Shown piece after piece: positions 26,269 through 34,254 of a stretch of 48,357 nt of DNA; positions within the stretch are counted from its first letter, which is position 1; the number at the start of each line of letters is the position of its first letter. Both the position numbers and the translations under genes were made by a program. The notes under the pieces are model-generated. The model ran no database searches. It was not told the DNA's origin and saw only the letters and a list, made by a program, of their open reading frames with translations. The DNA is from Candidatus Nitrotoga sp. BS (GTDB lineage Bacteria; Pseudomonadota; Gammaproteobacteria; Burkholderiales; Gallionellaceae): positions 1 through 48,357 of the forward strand of contig NZ_CAKMLL010000045.1 of NCBI RefSeq assembly GCF_927797785.1, written 5' to 3'.

Positions 26269-26273
26269 ATGAT

Positions 26274-27338
26274 TTACAGGTTGGCGTAAATGCGCCCCTG
26301 GTTAAAAATCCCGTGTGGATCAAAACTGACTTTCAGGCGCTGATGAATGACAAGCAAGGGCGCGGCGAGCGGCTGAAATATTTCTCCATTGTGTGCTCCG
26401 CCACGGAACTGGGTGACATGCCCGCCCACATTAGCAACGCGTTCGCGTATTAACGCAATGGGTTCGTCACTCACTAGCCAACGCTGTGCACCACCCCAAT
26501 CGAGCAACCATTCGCCGGTAATTTCTAAAGGGGGCACGGCAGGTTTTACCATTACGCGATACAGCGGATTCGCAGAGTCAAAAAATGGCAGATGATGTTC
26601 GCGTAAAGTGTGCCAGAAGGGATCTGACTTTTCTAACATTTCGCCACCCAAATGCTCATGGGCATGCTTGACTGCTTGCTCGCTGCCGGACAGACGCAGA
26701 TAACAATGCCCCGCATGATAACAGGCCGCATCCACCGGAACGGGTTGGGACAGCAATTGACTCATTTTTCTGATGGCCTCAGCTTGAGTACATTCCTCTA
26801 TCAGAGTGCGACTCGCCGCCGGGCGCGGCAGTACTTTCAAGCTGATTTCCAGCAACACGCCCAGTGTGCCGTATGCACCGACCATCAGGCGCGAGACGTC
26901 GTAGCCCGCCACGTTTTTTATCACCTGACCACCGAAGCGCATTATCTCGCCCTCGCCATTAATCAGTTTGCAGCCCAATACAAAATCGCGGGCGGAACCA
27001 TAAAAAGGACGACGCGGCCCAGATAGACCGCAGGCAATGGTGCCACCCAAGGTGGCGTTTTCTCCAAAATGGGGCGGCTCGAATGCCAGCATCTGCCCGG
27101 CTTCTGCCAACGCAGTTTCAATTTCTTTGAGCGGCGTACCACTGCGTGCAGTCAAAACCAACTCGCGCGGATCATGTTCAACAATGCCGCAATGGGCGCT
27201 GATATCCAGAATTTCGCCGTGCGATTCTCGTCCTAAAAACGCTTTGCTATTGCCGCCTTCGATCTTGAGCGGTGCCCCATTACCAATGGCGCTGTGCACC
27301 TGATGTTGAAGTGTCTCGCTGATATCGCGCTCCAACAT
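26274..27338 (-). CDS. glcE: Glycolate oxidase FAD-binding subunit
   Basis: The 354-residue protein has a PCMH-type FAD domain: LTARSGTPLKEIETALAEAG (about 60-80), then GENATLGGTIACGLSGPRRP (about 92-112) and GGQVIKNVAGYDVSRLMVGA (about 135-155), where the flavin is held. It is shorter than GlcD and lacks a full C-terminal oxidase cap, as usual for GlcE. Its ATG overlaps the glcD stop (TGATG), showing coupling. It forms the glycolate dehydrogenase core with GlcD and GlcF. Confidence 0.93.
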   Translation of the reverse strand: MLERDISETLQHQVHSAIGNGAPLKIEGGNSKAFLGRESHGEILDISAHCGIVEHDPRELVLTARSGTPLKEIETALAEAGQMLAFEPPHFGENATLGGTIACGLSGPRRPFYGSARDFVLGCKLINGEGEIMRFGGQVIKNVAGYDVSRLMVGAYGTLGVLLEISLKVLPRPAASRTLIEECTQAEAIRKMSQLLSQPVPVDAACYHAGHCYLRLSGSEQAVKHAHEHLGGEMLEKSDPFWHTLREHHLPFFDSANPLYRVMVKPAVPPLEITGEWLLDWGGAQRWLVSDEPIALIRERVANVGGHVTQFRGGAHNGEIFQPLAAPLLVIHQRLKVSFDPHGIFNQGRIYANL

Positions 27339-28828
27339 CAGAAACGTTCCAGCTCGGGATGAGGCAACTGACCGTGATGAACGTGCATGGCGCCAAATTC
27401 TGCGCAGCGCTGCAAGGTGGGCACGGCTTTCCCGGGATTAAGCAAGCCGTCGGGATCGAAAGCAGCTTTAACCGCGTGAAACTGGCTGAGTTCAGCCGCT
27501 TTAAACTGGATACACATCTGATTAATTTTTTCCATGCCGACCCCATGTTCACCAGTAATAGATCCGCCTACTTCAACGCACAGTTGCAAGATACGCTGGC
27601 CGAATTCTTCGGTGCGAGCCAATTCGCCATCCTTGTTGGCATCGAACAAAATCAGTGGATGCAGATTGCCGTCTCCGGCATGAAACACATTCGCCACTGG
27701 CAAGCCATACTCTTCCGACCATAAGCTGATCTGGCGTAATACATGCGGCAATTGACGACGTGGAATCGTGCCATCCATGCAGTAATAATCCGGCGAAATA
27801 CGCCCCACTGCGGGAAAGGCGGATTTACGACCCTTCCAGAATAACTGTCTTTCTGCTTCGTTAACGGCTGTGCGCACCTCGGTCGCGCCGCTCTGGTGCA
27901 ATATTTCGCGCACTTCCATGACGTGCTCGGATACTTCCGCATTGGTGCCATCCAGCTCGCACAGCAAAATCGCCTCTGCGTTACAGGGATAACCAGCATG
28001 CGCAAAATCCTCTGCCGCCTGAATGGCTACCTTGTCCATCATTTCCAGACCAGCCGGAATAATGCCGGCAGCGATTATCGCCCCGACCGCTTCTCCGGCT
28101 TTGAAGACATCATCAAATGCCGCCAGCAAAACTTGCGCGCGCTCCGGTCTGGCCAGTAGCTTCACGGTAACCTCGACGATTACCGCCAGCATGCCCTCCG
28201 AGCCAGTCATTAATGCCAGCAGATCATAGCCCGGAGAATCCAGAGTTTCAGCGCCGATGGTCAGCAACTCTCCCTCCATCGTCACCACTTTCAGCATCAG
28301 AATATTGTGGACCGTCAGGCCATATTTCAGGCAATGCACCCCGCCGGAATTTTCCGCGACATTGCCGCCTATGGTGCAGGCAATTTGCGAGGAAGGATCA
28401 GGTGCGTAATACAAGCCATGCGCGGCGGCAGCCTCAGAGATTGCCAGATTGCGCACACCCGGTTGCAAAGTGGCCATCGCATTTTCCGGGTCGATATGGA
28501 GTATGCGTTTAAATTTTGCCAGACTCAGCAGCACGCCATTAGACAAAGGGAGCGCCCCACCGGACAAACCGGTGCCTGCACCGCGTGCCACAACGGGCAC
28601 CTGCAAAGCATGGCACAGGCGCATGACGGCCTGCACCTGCGCAATAGTTTCAGGCAAAGCCACTACCAAGGGCAGACGGCGATAAACCGATAATCCGTCA
28701 CACTCGAACGGACGTAAATCTTCTTTGTCGGTGAGTACGGCCTCTGGCGGCAACAGCTTTCGCAGCTTACGGATCAGATCCTCATGTACGTCATGATTGC
28801 ATGGCAATCCATCTTCTGATACTGACAT
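27338..28828 (-). CDS. glcD: Glycolate oxidase catalytic subunit
   Basis: The 496-residue FAD-linked oxidase shows the PCMH motifs VVARGAGTGLSGGALPLSNG (about 80-100) and PDPSSQIACTIGGNVAENSG (about 140-160). The C-terminal cap includes VFHAGDGNLHPLIL and GSITGEHGVGMEKI, which hold the substrate-side His and metal-like ligands. It oxidises glycolate to glyoxylate. It heads the leftward operon glcD-glcE-glcF-aminotransferase. Glycolate salvage of this kind is typical of cells that fix carbon by RuBisCO, but it is also found in heterotrophs. Divergent from the zinc finger gene across about 320 bases. Confidence 0.94.
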   Translation of the reverse strand: MSVSEDGLPCNHDVHEDLIRKLRKLLPPEAVLTDKEDLRPFECDGLSVYRRLPLVVALPETIAQVQAVMRLCHALQVPVVARGAGTGLSGGALPLSNGVLLSLAKFKRILHIDPENAMATLQPGVRNLAISEAAAAHGLYYAPDPSSQIACTIGGNVAENSGGVHCLKYGLTVHNILMLKVVTMEGELLTIGAETLDSPGYDLLALMTGSEGMLAVIVEVTVKLLARPERAQVLLAAFDDVFKAGEAVGAIIAAGIIPAGLEMMDKVAIQAAEDFAHAGYPCNAEAILLCELDGTNAEVSEHVMEVREILHQSGATEVRTAVNEAERQLFWKGRKSAFPAVGRISPDYYCMDGTIPRRQLPHVLRQISLWSEEYGLPVANVFHAGDGNLHPLILFDANKDGELARTEEFGQRILQLCVEVGGSITGEHGVGMEKINQMCIQFKAAELSQFHAVKAAFDPDGLLNPGKAVPTLQRCAEFGAMHVHHGQLPHPELERF

Positions 28829-28958
28829 GAAAAATTATTATAGAAAATTAACAGGATACGGGATTTCAGCAGAGTTTGACACGAAATGCAACCGGCATTG
28901 CCCCTATCAATCCTATTATACAGGCTATGACACGGACGTTTTCTCCAGCCAGTTTGGC

Positions 28959-29087
28959 GGGTTGAGCTAAATGGCATGAAGCCCAATTTATCACCTGACG
29001 ACTGGCACAAATGTGCTGGCCTTTTGCCAGTCGCTGTGAGAATCCTGAGCAATCATGGCTTTCAGCGTTTCGCCCTCTCATTTAGCC
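28959..29087 (+). repeat. Dispersed intergenic repeat, copy C (internally shortened)
   Basis: The left half, GGCATGAAGCCCAA then TTATCACCTGACG, CAAATGTGCTGGCCTTTTGC and CAGTCGCTGTGAGAA, matches the interior of copy B read on the minus strand. The right half is diverged or deleted, ending in CTCATTTAGCC, which can pair with GAGCTAAATG at the left end. The gap 28829-29150 otherwise holds only the promoter region of the two divergent operons. Confidence 0.55.
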
Positions 29088-29150
29088 GGGCAGCAGTGTC
29101 GGAACAATATTTCCTCATGATATGATCGCTTGAAACTTATGGGAGGTTGT

Positions 29151-29465
29151 ATGGCTTGTACGCATCTTGATAGCATTCGAGAAGTTACACCCTCTGCGGA
29201 GGGTTGCGAGAATTGCCTGAAGACCGGAGGCAAATGGGTGCAACTTCGCGTGTGCCGCCAGTGTGGCCACGTCGGCTGTTGTGATAGTTCGACAAACCAG
29301 CATGCGACCAAGCATTTTCATGCGACAGGACATCCGATCATGGAGTCCTACGACCCCCCTGACCCGTGGGGCTGGTGTTACATCGATCAGGAAATGCTCG
29401 ATTTTAGCGGTAACCAGACCGCACACCCTTCGTCGGTTCCTTTCAAGAATCAAAAGCGGCAATGA
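29151..29465 (+). CDS. UBP-type zinc finger protein
   Basis: The 104-residue protein is essentially one zf-UBP domain: CTHLDSIREV, EGCENCLKTGGKWVQLRVCR, QCGHVGCCDSSTNQHATKHF and HATGHPIMESYDP, with the Cys/His ligands of the ubiquitin-protease zinc finger in order. In eukaryotes this fold binds the free C-terminus of ubiquitin; bacteria have no ubiquitin, so the ligand here is unknown. GGGAGG lies five bases before the ATG at 29151. The stop overlaps the next start (ATGA), so it is translationally coupled to the cNMP-flavoprotein gene. It probably works as a small partner of that protein. Confidence 0.88.
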   Translation: MACTHLDSIREVTPSAEGCENCLKTGGKWVQLRVCRQCGHVGCCDSSTNQHATKHFHATGHPIMESYDPPDPWGWCYIDQEMLDFSGNQTAHPSSVPFKNQKRQ

Positions 29466-31270
29466 AAGAAGTCACTGACGGTTTGTTCTCACGAAATTCT
29501 AGTCAAGTAGACGACGCTTCAGCAAATGCGGCAGATCCGCCCTTGTCTTCAAAGCTGGTATCGCGTCGCGCGCAAATGTTTCCCAAGCTTGTCCCCACAG
29601 AGATTAATCGCTTAAGGCGATTTGGCAAGTTGCAGACGTGGCAGCCGGGTGAACTATTAATTGATCCCAGCACGCGCGGAGTGGGCATGTTTGTCTTGCT
29701 GAGTGGACGCGTCCTTATTACACGCAAAATCGGTTTTGGCGACGAAACGCCGATTGTTGAACACGAACCTGGTGATTTTTTGGCAGAAATCTCCCAACTT
29801 TCGGGCCGTCCCGCACTTGTCTATGGGCGTGCGCTCGACATAGTCGAAACGTTGCTGATAGATCCGCCTTCGTTGCGCGCCGTGGTTATAGCCGAGGTCG
29901 AGCTCGGAGAGCGCATCATGCGAGCCCTGATCCTGAGGCGCTTGGAATTGATTGACACCGGTGGAGGCGGCCCGCTGCTGATTGGTACTCCCGGCAGCGC
30001 GGGTATGGTGCGGTTGGAGGGGTTTCTTTCAAGGAACGGTCATCCTTATCTGGCGTTGGATCCGATGCTGGATAGCATCGCGGGAGAAGTGATGAAGCTT
30101 CATCAGCCGCTTCCAGACGAATTGCCGCTGGTTGTTTGTCCCGATGGAACAGTTGTTAAATGCCCTACCGAAAGGGAGCTTGCGCGTCACCTCGGCTTGT
30201 ATGTCGAGCTGAGCCCAGACCGTGTCTACGATGTTGCGATCGTTGGCGCCGGCCCCGCTGGTCTGGCCTCCGCCGTATATGCAGCATCGGAAGGGCTTTC
30301 TGTGCTTGTGCTCGATACTCATGCGTTTGGCGGTCAGGCGGGCGCAAGTTCGAGAATCGAAAATTACCTGGGTTTCCCGACCGGGATTTCCGGTCAGGCG
30401 CTCGCCGGACGCGCTTATGTTCAGGCGCTGAAATTCGGTGCTGAAATGGTGGTGCCCGTTGAAGTGATGTCGCTCGATTGCACTCGCTTTCCACGCGCGA
30501 TTCAGCTCGATTCTGGCGGACAGGTTTTTGCTAAAGCTGTTGTCATCGCGACAGGCGCAAAATATCGTCGTCCTGACATTCCCGGGCTCGAGAAATATGA
30601 AGATCGCGGCGTTTATTACTGGGCATCGCCGATCGAAGCGGCGCTATGCTCACAGGAGGAAGTCGTGCTTGTAGGTGGCGGAAATTCGGCTGGCCAGGCA
30701 ATCGTATTTCTGGCCAGCCATGTGGCACACGTCCACCATTTGATTCGCGGCTCCAACCTTGAAAAAAGTATGTCGAAATATCTCATTGACCGTATCGGAT
30801 TGCTGCCCAACGTCACGCTCTATACGGAATCAGAGATTGTGGCAATTGAAGGTTCCGAAGAAGGCGTGAGTGGCGTGAAGTGGCTCAATCGTAAAGACGG
30901 CAGTAAGCATACTAAATCCGTCCAGCGTATTTTTTTGTTCGTGGGTGCCGATCCGAACACAGACTGGCTCGATAGTTGCGGTGTCGAACTCAATGATAAG
31001 GGATTCGTTTGCACCGGGATCGATCTGTCGCCGGTCGACAACGTGCAGTTGACGCACCTGAAAAAGGATCATCATCCACTGCCGCTTGAAACGTCGGTAG
31101 CGGGGGTATTCGCGATCGGTGATGCGCGTGCCGGCTCAACAAAACGTGTCGCCGCCGCTGTGGGTGAAGGCGCCGCAGTGGTCGCCCAGGTGCATGCCTG
31201 GCTTGCATCGCATGAAACTATTCCGGCGCAAGCCGCCGAGCATGACAATCCCTTGGGGCGTGTTAACTGA
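29462..31270 (+). CDS. Cyclic-nucleotide-binding thioredoxin-reductase-like flavoprotein
   Basis: The 602-residue protein has three parts. Residues about 40-160 form a cNMP-binding/CRP-type beta barrel (GVGMFVLLSGRVLIT, HEPGDFLAEISQLSG). About 170-245 form a thioredoxin-fold-like linker (PLLIGTPGSAG, LPLVVCPDGTVVKCP). About 255-580 form a TrxR-like two-domain flavoprotein with FAD loop VAIVGAGPAGLASAVYA, the NAD(P)H loop VVLVGGGNSAGQAIVFLA and the closing GVFAIGDARAG. Where thioredoxin reductase has the redox CxxC, this protein reads YYWASPIEAALC, so direct dithiol chemistry as in TrxR is not expected. The substrate is unknown. It is coupled to the zf-UBP gene by a four-base overlap and converges on a DsbA-NhaA gene. 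Confidence 0.87.
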   Translation: MKEVTDGLFSRNSSQVDDASANAADPPLSSKLVSRRAQMFPKLVPTEINRLRRFGKLQTWQPGELLIDPSTRGVGMFVLLSGRVLITRKIGFGDETPIVEHEPGDFLAEISQLSGRPALVYGRALDIVETLLIDPPSLRAVVIAEVELGERIMRALILRRLELIDTGGGGPLLIGTPGSAGMVRLEGFLSRNGHPYLALDPMLDSIAGEVMKLHQPLPDELPLVVCPDGTVVKCPTERELARHLGLYVELSPDRVYDVAIVGAGPAGLASAVYAASEGLSVLVLDTHAFGGQAGASSRIENYLGFPTGISGQALAGRAYVQALKFGAEMVVPVEVMSLDCTRFPRAIQLDSGGQVFAKAVVIATGAKYRRPDIPGLEKYEDRGVYYWASPIEAALCSQEEVVLVGGGNSAGQAIVFLASHVAHVHHLIRGSNLEKSMSKYLIDRIGLLPNVTLYTESEIVAIEGSEEGVSGVKWLNRKDGSKHTKSVQRIFLFVGADPNTDWLDSCGVELNDKGFVCTGIDLSPVDNVQLTHLKKDHHPLPLETSVAGVFAIGDARAGSTKRVAAAVGEGAAVVAQVHAWLASHETIPAQAAEHDNPLGRVN

Positions 31271-31615
31271 TGAGTCGTTTGCAGCTGTGGTCCTGTGCCA
31301 CGGTAATAAAGCGTTCCGTGAAAACACGCTTGAGAACTTTTGTGCTGTGACAGATGCGGGGAAGCCGCCGAAGATGACGGTGTGTAAGACCACTTCGAAC
31401 ATTGTGAACATGTCTGCCAACCACTCGCCACCTAGTTTTGCTGGAATTTCCGCAATAACTTCCTGTATTAAAATCGATCATATTTGGCACTTCTGTCGCT
31501 TTGTGTTTGCAATCTAAATATACGATGACTGATTTATGAGCGTTGCCATTATTGGTAATTGCACGAAGTGGTAGCTGCCTTCCATCAGGCCAATGGAGAG
31601 AAAATAATTGGGACG
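31271..31615. other. Intergenic interval between convergent genes
   Basis: About 345 bases between the stops of the flavoprotein and NhaA genes. Short frames on both strands have no recognisable domain. I found no stem-loop with a T-run that would serve as a bidirectional terminator and no copy of the dispersed repeat. Confidence 0.4.
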
Positions 31616-33445
31616 TTAATCAACTGACTTGGCCGGAGCACTATAAAGCAATGCGGTGCCAACGCAGGCGGCGATAACCGAAGCGGCAAAAACTGCAATC
31701 TTTGCTGCGGCGAAGTCTTCCTCCGACGCAAATGCCTGGCCAGCAACGAATAAGGACATGGTAAAACCAATACCGGCAAGCGCAGCAGCACCGATCAAAT
31801 GGCGCCATGTATATGCATCTGGCTTCCTGGCGATACCCATACGCACAGCTATCGCCGCAGCTGCGCCCATTCCCAATGGCTTACCTATGATTAAGCCTGT
31901 CATGATCGCCAAAACCAAACCCGAATGGGTCTCAAATATATCTGTTGACATGACAACACCGGCATTTGCCAGTGCAAAAAGTGGGAGTACCACGTAGCTT
32001 GACCGGTTACCCCACTGACGCAGCAATCGATCTGCTGGCGATTCCAACCGGTCATGAACAGCGTCAAGAGCGGATATCGCTGACAGTGAAGGTCCGAGCC
32101 GCAAGACATCACCGCCATAGCGCATGTCCGCATCGAGAATGGTATTCGCTTGCGCCATTAATGCCTTGAGATTGGGCGGTGGTCTCGTGGGAATAAACAT
32201 CGCCAATACGACACCAGCAAGAGTAGCGTGCAATCCGGCAGCGTGAATAAACGACCACAACACGATGCCGACACACACATACGGCGAAAGGCGGTACACG
32301 TGGGCGCGATTGAGTAACGCCAGCACACCCGTCGTGGCGGCTGCGGCGACAAGGTAAGTGACTTGTATATCTGCAGAATAGAAAATCGCGATGACAAGAA
32401 TTGCGCCAATGTCATCTACAATCGCTGCGGCGGTCAGGAACACGCGCAATTCCACTGGCACACGTGAGCCCAACACCGCGATCACCGCAATCGCGAAAGC
32501 GGTATCCGTCGCCATGGGAATACCCCAGCCGTTTGACCATGGGCCTTCTGGAATGACCCAAATATAGAGTAGTGCCGGCACCGCCATGCCACCTATCGCA
32601 GCTGCGATCGGCAACGCAGCAGAACGGCGATTGGCCAGGTGACCCACCGTAAACTCACGTTTTATTTCCAGACCGACCACCAGAAAGAAAAGCGTGAGCA
32701 AACCGTCATTGACCCAGTGATGGATTGACATTCCAAACGAAAACTTGCCGAGCGTGAACTCAAAAGGTTGTTCCCAGAACTCGTTGAAGGCATGGCCAAG
32801 TGGGGAGTTGGTTAGAGCCACGGCCACCAGCGTCGCAAGCAGTAACAGTAATCCGGCGGACGGCCCCCATCGCAGAAAATCTAATGTCGCAAGTTGAGCC
32901 CGATGACCCGGAGTTCGAAGCATTGCGTCGCTTAGCGCATGCTGATCCCATGGCCCTTCGTAGCGGCGACCGTTGATGAAAAATGTAGGTGTGACGAGGA
33001 CGCCGCTGGCATCCGCACTCCTGACGTCGCCGTCCACCCTTGCGCGGGCTTCATCGGTGGCCGAGTCAGGTATTTGATGGTCGTTCTGTTCTTCCAGTCT
33101 GGCATTGACGGCGCCCAAATCGTCTTCCGTCAACAGGTTGGAGCGAGTCATGAGTTCGAGGTGCATCGCCCAGAACTGTTCCTCATTTTGAGCGCGTTCT
33201 ACCAACTCGGCCGCGCGACGAGCGATATCGCTATCCGTTATTGGCCGATGACGAAAAACATAGCGTAAGCGATTTCCAAATTCGTCACGCAAGCCGGCAA
33301 TGACTTCATTCGCAGCACGGCAACTTGGACAGTCATAACCGCCGTATTCTACGAGCGTAATTTCCGCATCCTCAGGACCCAGGACATGATCAATTTGCTG
33401 ATCGACGGGCCGATCAAGCCTATTGCTTCGTTCGCTCGGAATCAT
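31616..33445 (-). CDS. nhaA: Na+/H+ antiporter NhaA with N-terminal DsbA-like domain
   Basis: The 609-residue protein joins an N-terminal DsbA-like thioredoxin fold (about 15-180) to NhaA (about 185-600). The fold shows YGGYDC39PSC42RAANE, a CxxC active site, and the cis-Pro loop VTPTFFINGRRYEG. NhaA motifs are intact: IPMATDTAFAIAVIAVLG, then FLTAAAIVDDIGAILVIA with the Asp pair of the ion site, and GIGFTMSLFVAG near the C-terminus. The fold is not preceded by a signal peptide, so its side of the membrane needs thought: the sequence favours a cytoplasmic N-terminus. A GGAG box precedes the ATG, and a 22-codon leader frame overlaps the start. It converges on the cNMP-flavoprotein, suggesting a redox-regulated sodium/pH response. 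Confidence 0.9.
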   Translation of the reverse strand: MIPSERSNRLDRPVDQQIDHVLGPEDAEITLVEYGGYDCPSCRAANEVIAGLRDEFGNRLRYVFRHRPITDSDIARRAAELVERAQNEEQFWAMHLELMTRSNLLTEDDLGAVNARLEEQNDHQIPDSATDEARARVDGDVRSADASGVLVTPTFFINGRRYEGPWDQHALSDAMLRTPGHRAQLATLDFLRWGPSAGLLLLLATLVAVALTNSPLGHAFNEFWEQPFEFTLGKFSFGMSIHHWVNDGLLTLFFLVVGLEIKREFTVGHLANRRSAALPIAAAIGGMAVPALLYIWVIPEGPWSNGWGIPMATDTAFAIAVIAVLGSRVPVELRVFLTAAAIVDDIGAILVIAIFYSADIQVTYLVAAAATTGVLALLNRAHVYRLSPYVCVGIVLWSFIHAAGLHATLAGVVLAMFIPTRPPPNLKALMAQANTILDADMRYGGDVLRLGPSLSAISALDAVHDRLESPADRLLRQWGNRSSYVVLPLFALANAGVVMSTDIFETHSGLVLAIMTGLIIGKPLGMGAAAAIAVRMGIARKPDAYTWRHLIGAAALAGIGFTMSLFVAGQAFASEEDFAAAKIAVFAASVIAACVGTALLYSAPAKSVD

Positions 33446-33488
33446 ACGCGTGGCTCCAGTATCCGCAGTTTTTTGGGAGGGTGGTCAT
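33420..33488 (-). CDS. Possible 22-codon leader peptide overlapping the nhaA start
   Basis: AGGAGACGACT followed by ATG at 33488 is a stronger ribosome-binding site than that of nhaA itself. The frame encodes MTTLPKNCGYWSHAYDSERT plus two residues and stops 25 bases inside nhaA. Translation through it would carry ribosomes across the nhaA start, so translational coupling or leader control is possible. No sodium- or pH-sensing element was identified. Confidence 0.4.
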   Translation of the reverse strand: MTTLPKNCGYWSHAYDSERTKQ

Positions 33489-33691
33489 AGTCGTCTCCTA
33501 AGATTGAATATGATGGGCTACTTGGCAGTCGAAACCTTGGTGCCTGCCTCCCATTTCGTCAAGCGGTTTCCGCTATTCCGTGAATTGCGCCAGGACAACG
33601 CCACTCAGCAGAAGCTCTTTGATGTGCTGGTCCATGTCATTTTGTCCTCAATTAGTCAAAATAATCTCAAGACTCAATACGGTTCGGATAG

Positions 33692-33848
33692 CGCGCACGT
33701 TTGGCCTGGTGAGTGGCACGAATATGCTTGTGTTTGGCCAGTCGCCGCGAGCAACAAGCCTTATGTGCCTCCCGTTGTATCGGCTCGTTGGCAACACATT
33801 GGTTAATTCAGCCCCCTGTGATGTTGGGCTTATTCGTTATGTATTTTA
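33692..33848 (+). repeat. Dispersed intergenic repeat, copy D
   Basis: TTTGGCCTGGTGA, GGCACGAATATGCTTGTGTT, TGGCCAGTCGCCGCGAGCAA and TGTGATGTTGGGCTTATTCG follow the interior of copy B (minus strand) with about three quarters identity by eye. The right end runs up to the stop codon of the ferritin gene at 33846-33848, and the left terminal repeat is not recognisable. A plus-strand frame reads GLVSGTNMLVFGQSPRATSL, similar to copy B, but other copies break it. The gap 33489-33691 has no gene I can support. Confidence 0.65.
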
Positions 33849-34133
33849 TTTGTGAGCTATTGGTTTATCCGTAAACAAGTAATCTTTTAGCTCTTTATCA
33901 AAACGAGGGTCTTGCCTTCTGATCCATTCAAGAACCATTGCTGCATGCTCTTTTTCCTCGTCTCGATTATGAGCAAGAATCGCTTTTAAGTCCTCATTTT
34001 TGCATGCATCAACTCTTTGATTGTACCAATCTACTGCCTCAAGCTCTTCCATGAGTGATGTAATTGCTCTGTGCATATCTCTCGTTTCATCGGTAAGTTC
34101 ATTTATGGATTCGTGATAGCCTTCATTAGACAT
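33846..34133 (-). CDS. Encapsulated-ferritin (EncFtn) homologue without targeting tail
   Basis: The 95-residue protein is a close match to EncFtn of Rhodospirillum rubrum: ELTDETRDMHRAITSLMEEL, AVDWYNQRVDACKNEDLK, AHNRDEEKEHAAMVLEW and DYLFTDKPIAH. Ferroxidase-site residues are kept (E30, E60, H63, with E29, E32 and W36). EncFtn forms an annular decamer that oxidises ferrous iron and is normally packed into an encapsulin nanocompartment by a C-terminal LxIGSLK-like tail. Here the protein stops right after FTDKPIAHK, so that tail is missing, and no encapsulin shell gene adjoins it. An AAGGAGA box precedes the ATG, with a TATAAT promoter 40 bases upstream. Confidence 0.9.
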   Translation of the reverse strand: MSNEGYHESINELTDETRDMHRAITSLMEELEAVDWYNQRVDACKNEDLKAILAHNRDEEKEHAAMVLEWIRRQDPRFDKELKDYLFTDKPIAHK

Positions 34134-34173
34134 TTTTATCTCCTTGATAAATTATGTTGGGATTGCGACGCGT

Positions 34174-34204
34174 ATTATATAAATCAAGTCAGCATGCTAT
34201 GCAA
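34174..34204 (-). promoter_or_regulatory. Predicted sigma-70 promoter of the ferritin gene
   Basis: On the minus strand a perfect TATAAT (34174-34179) lies 40 bases before the ATG, with TTGCAT (34199-34204) at a slightly long 19-base spacing as candidate -35 box. The flanking AGCATGC and GCATAGC repeats could hold an operator, but I recognise no clear Fur or IscR box. Confidence 0.5.
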
Positions 34205-34254
34205 GCTATGTGAACTGTATTTAGCTCGGCAGGTTGGGCTGCCAAGGCGGCACC

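Noticed and set aside
31136-31420. A minus-strand frame of about 94 codons overlapping the end of the cNMP-flavoprotein gene.
   Set aside because: Most of it lies opposite the well-supported flavoprotein frame, and the remainder has no recognisable pattern.
33511-33806. A plus-strand frame starting MMGYLAVETLVPASHF that looked a little like the start of an IS1182/IS5-type transposase and then runs into repeat copy D.
   Set aside because: No DDE residues or terminal repeats are visible, the second half is shared with non-coding repeat copies, and the resemblance is limited to a few residues.
34218-34236. TAGCTCGGCAGGTT occurs both here and directly at the end of the DUF815 gene (near 20789).
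   Set aside because: The match is only 14 bases and no surrounding similarity extends it, so chance cannot be excluded.
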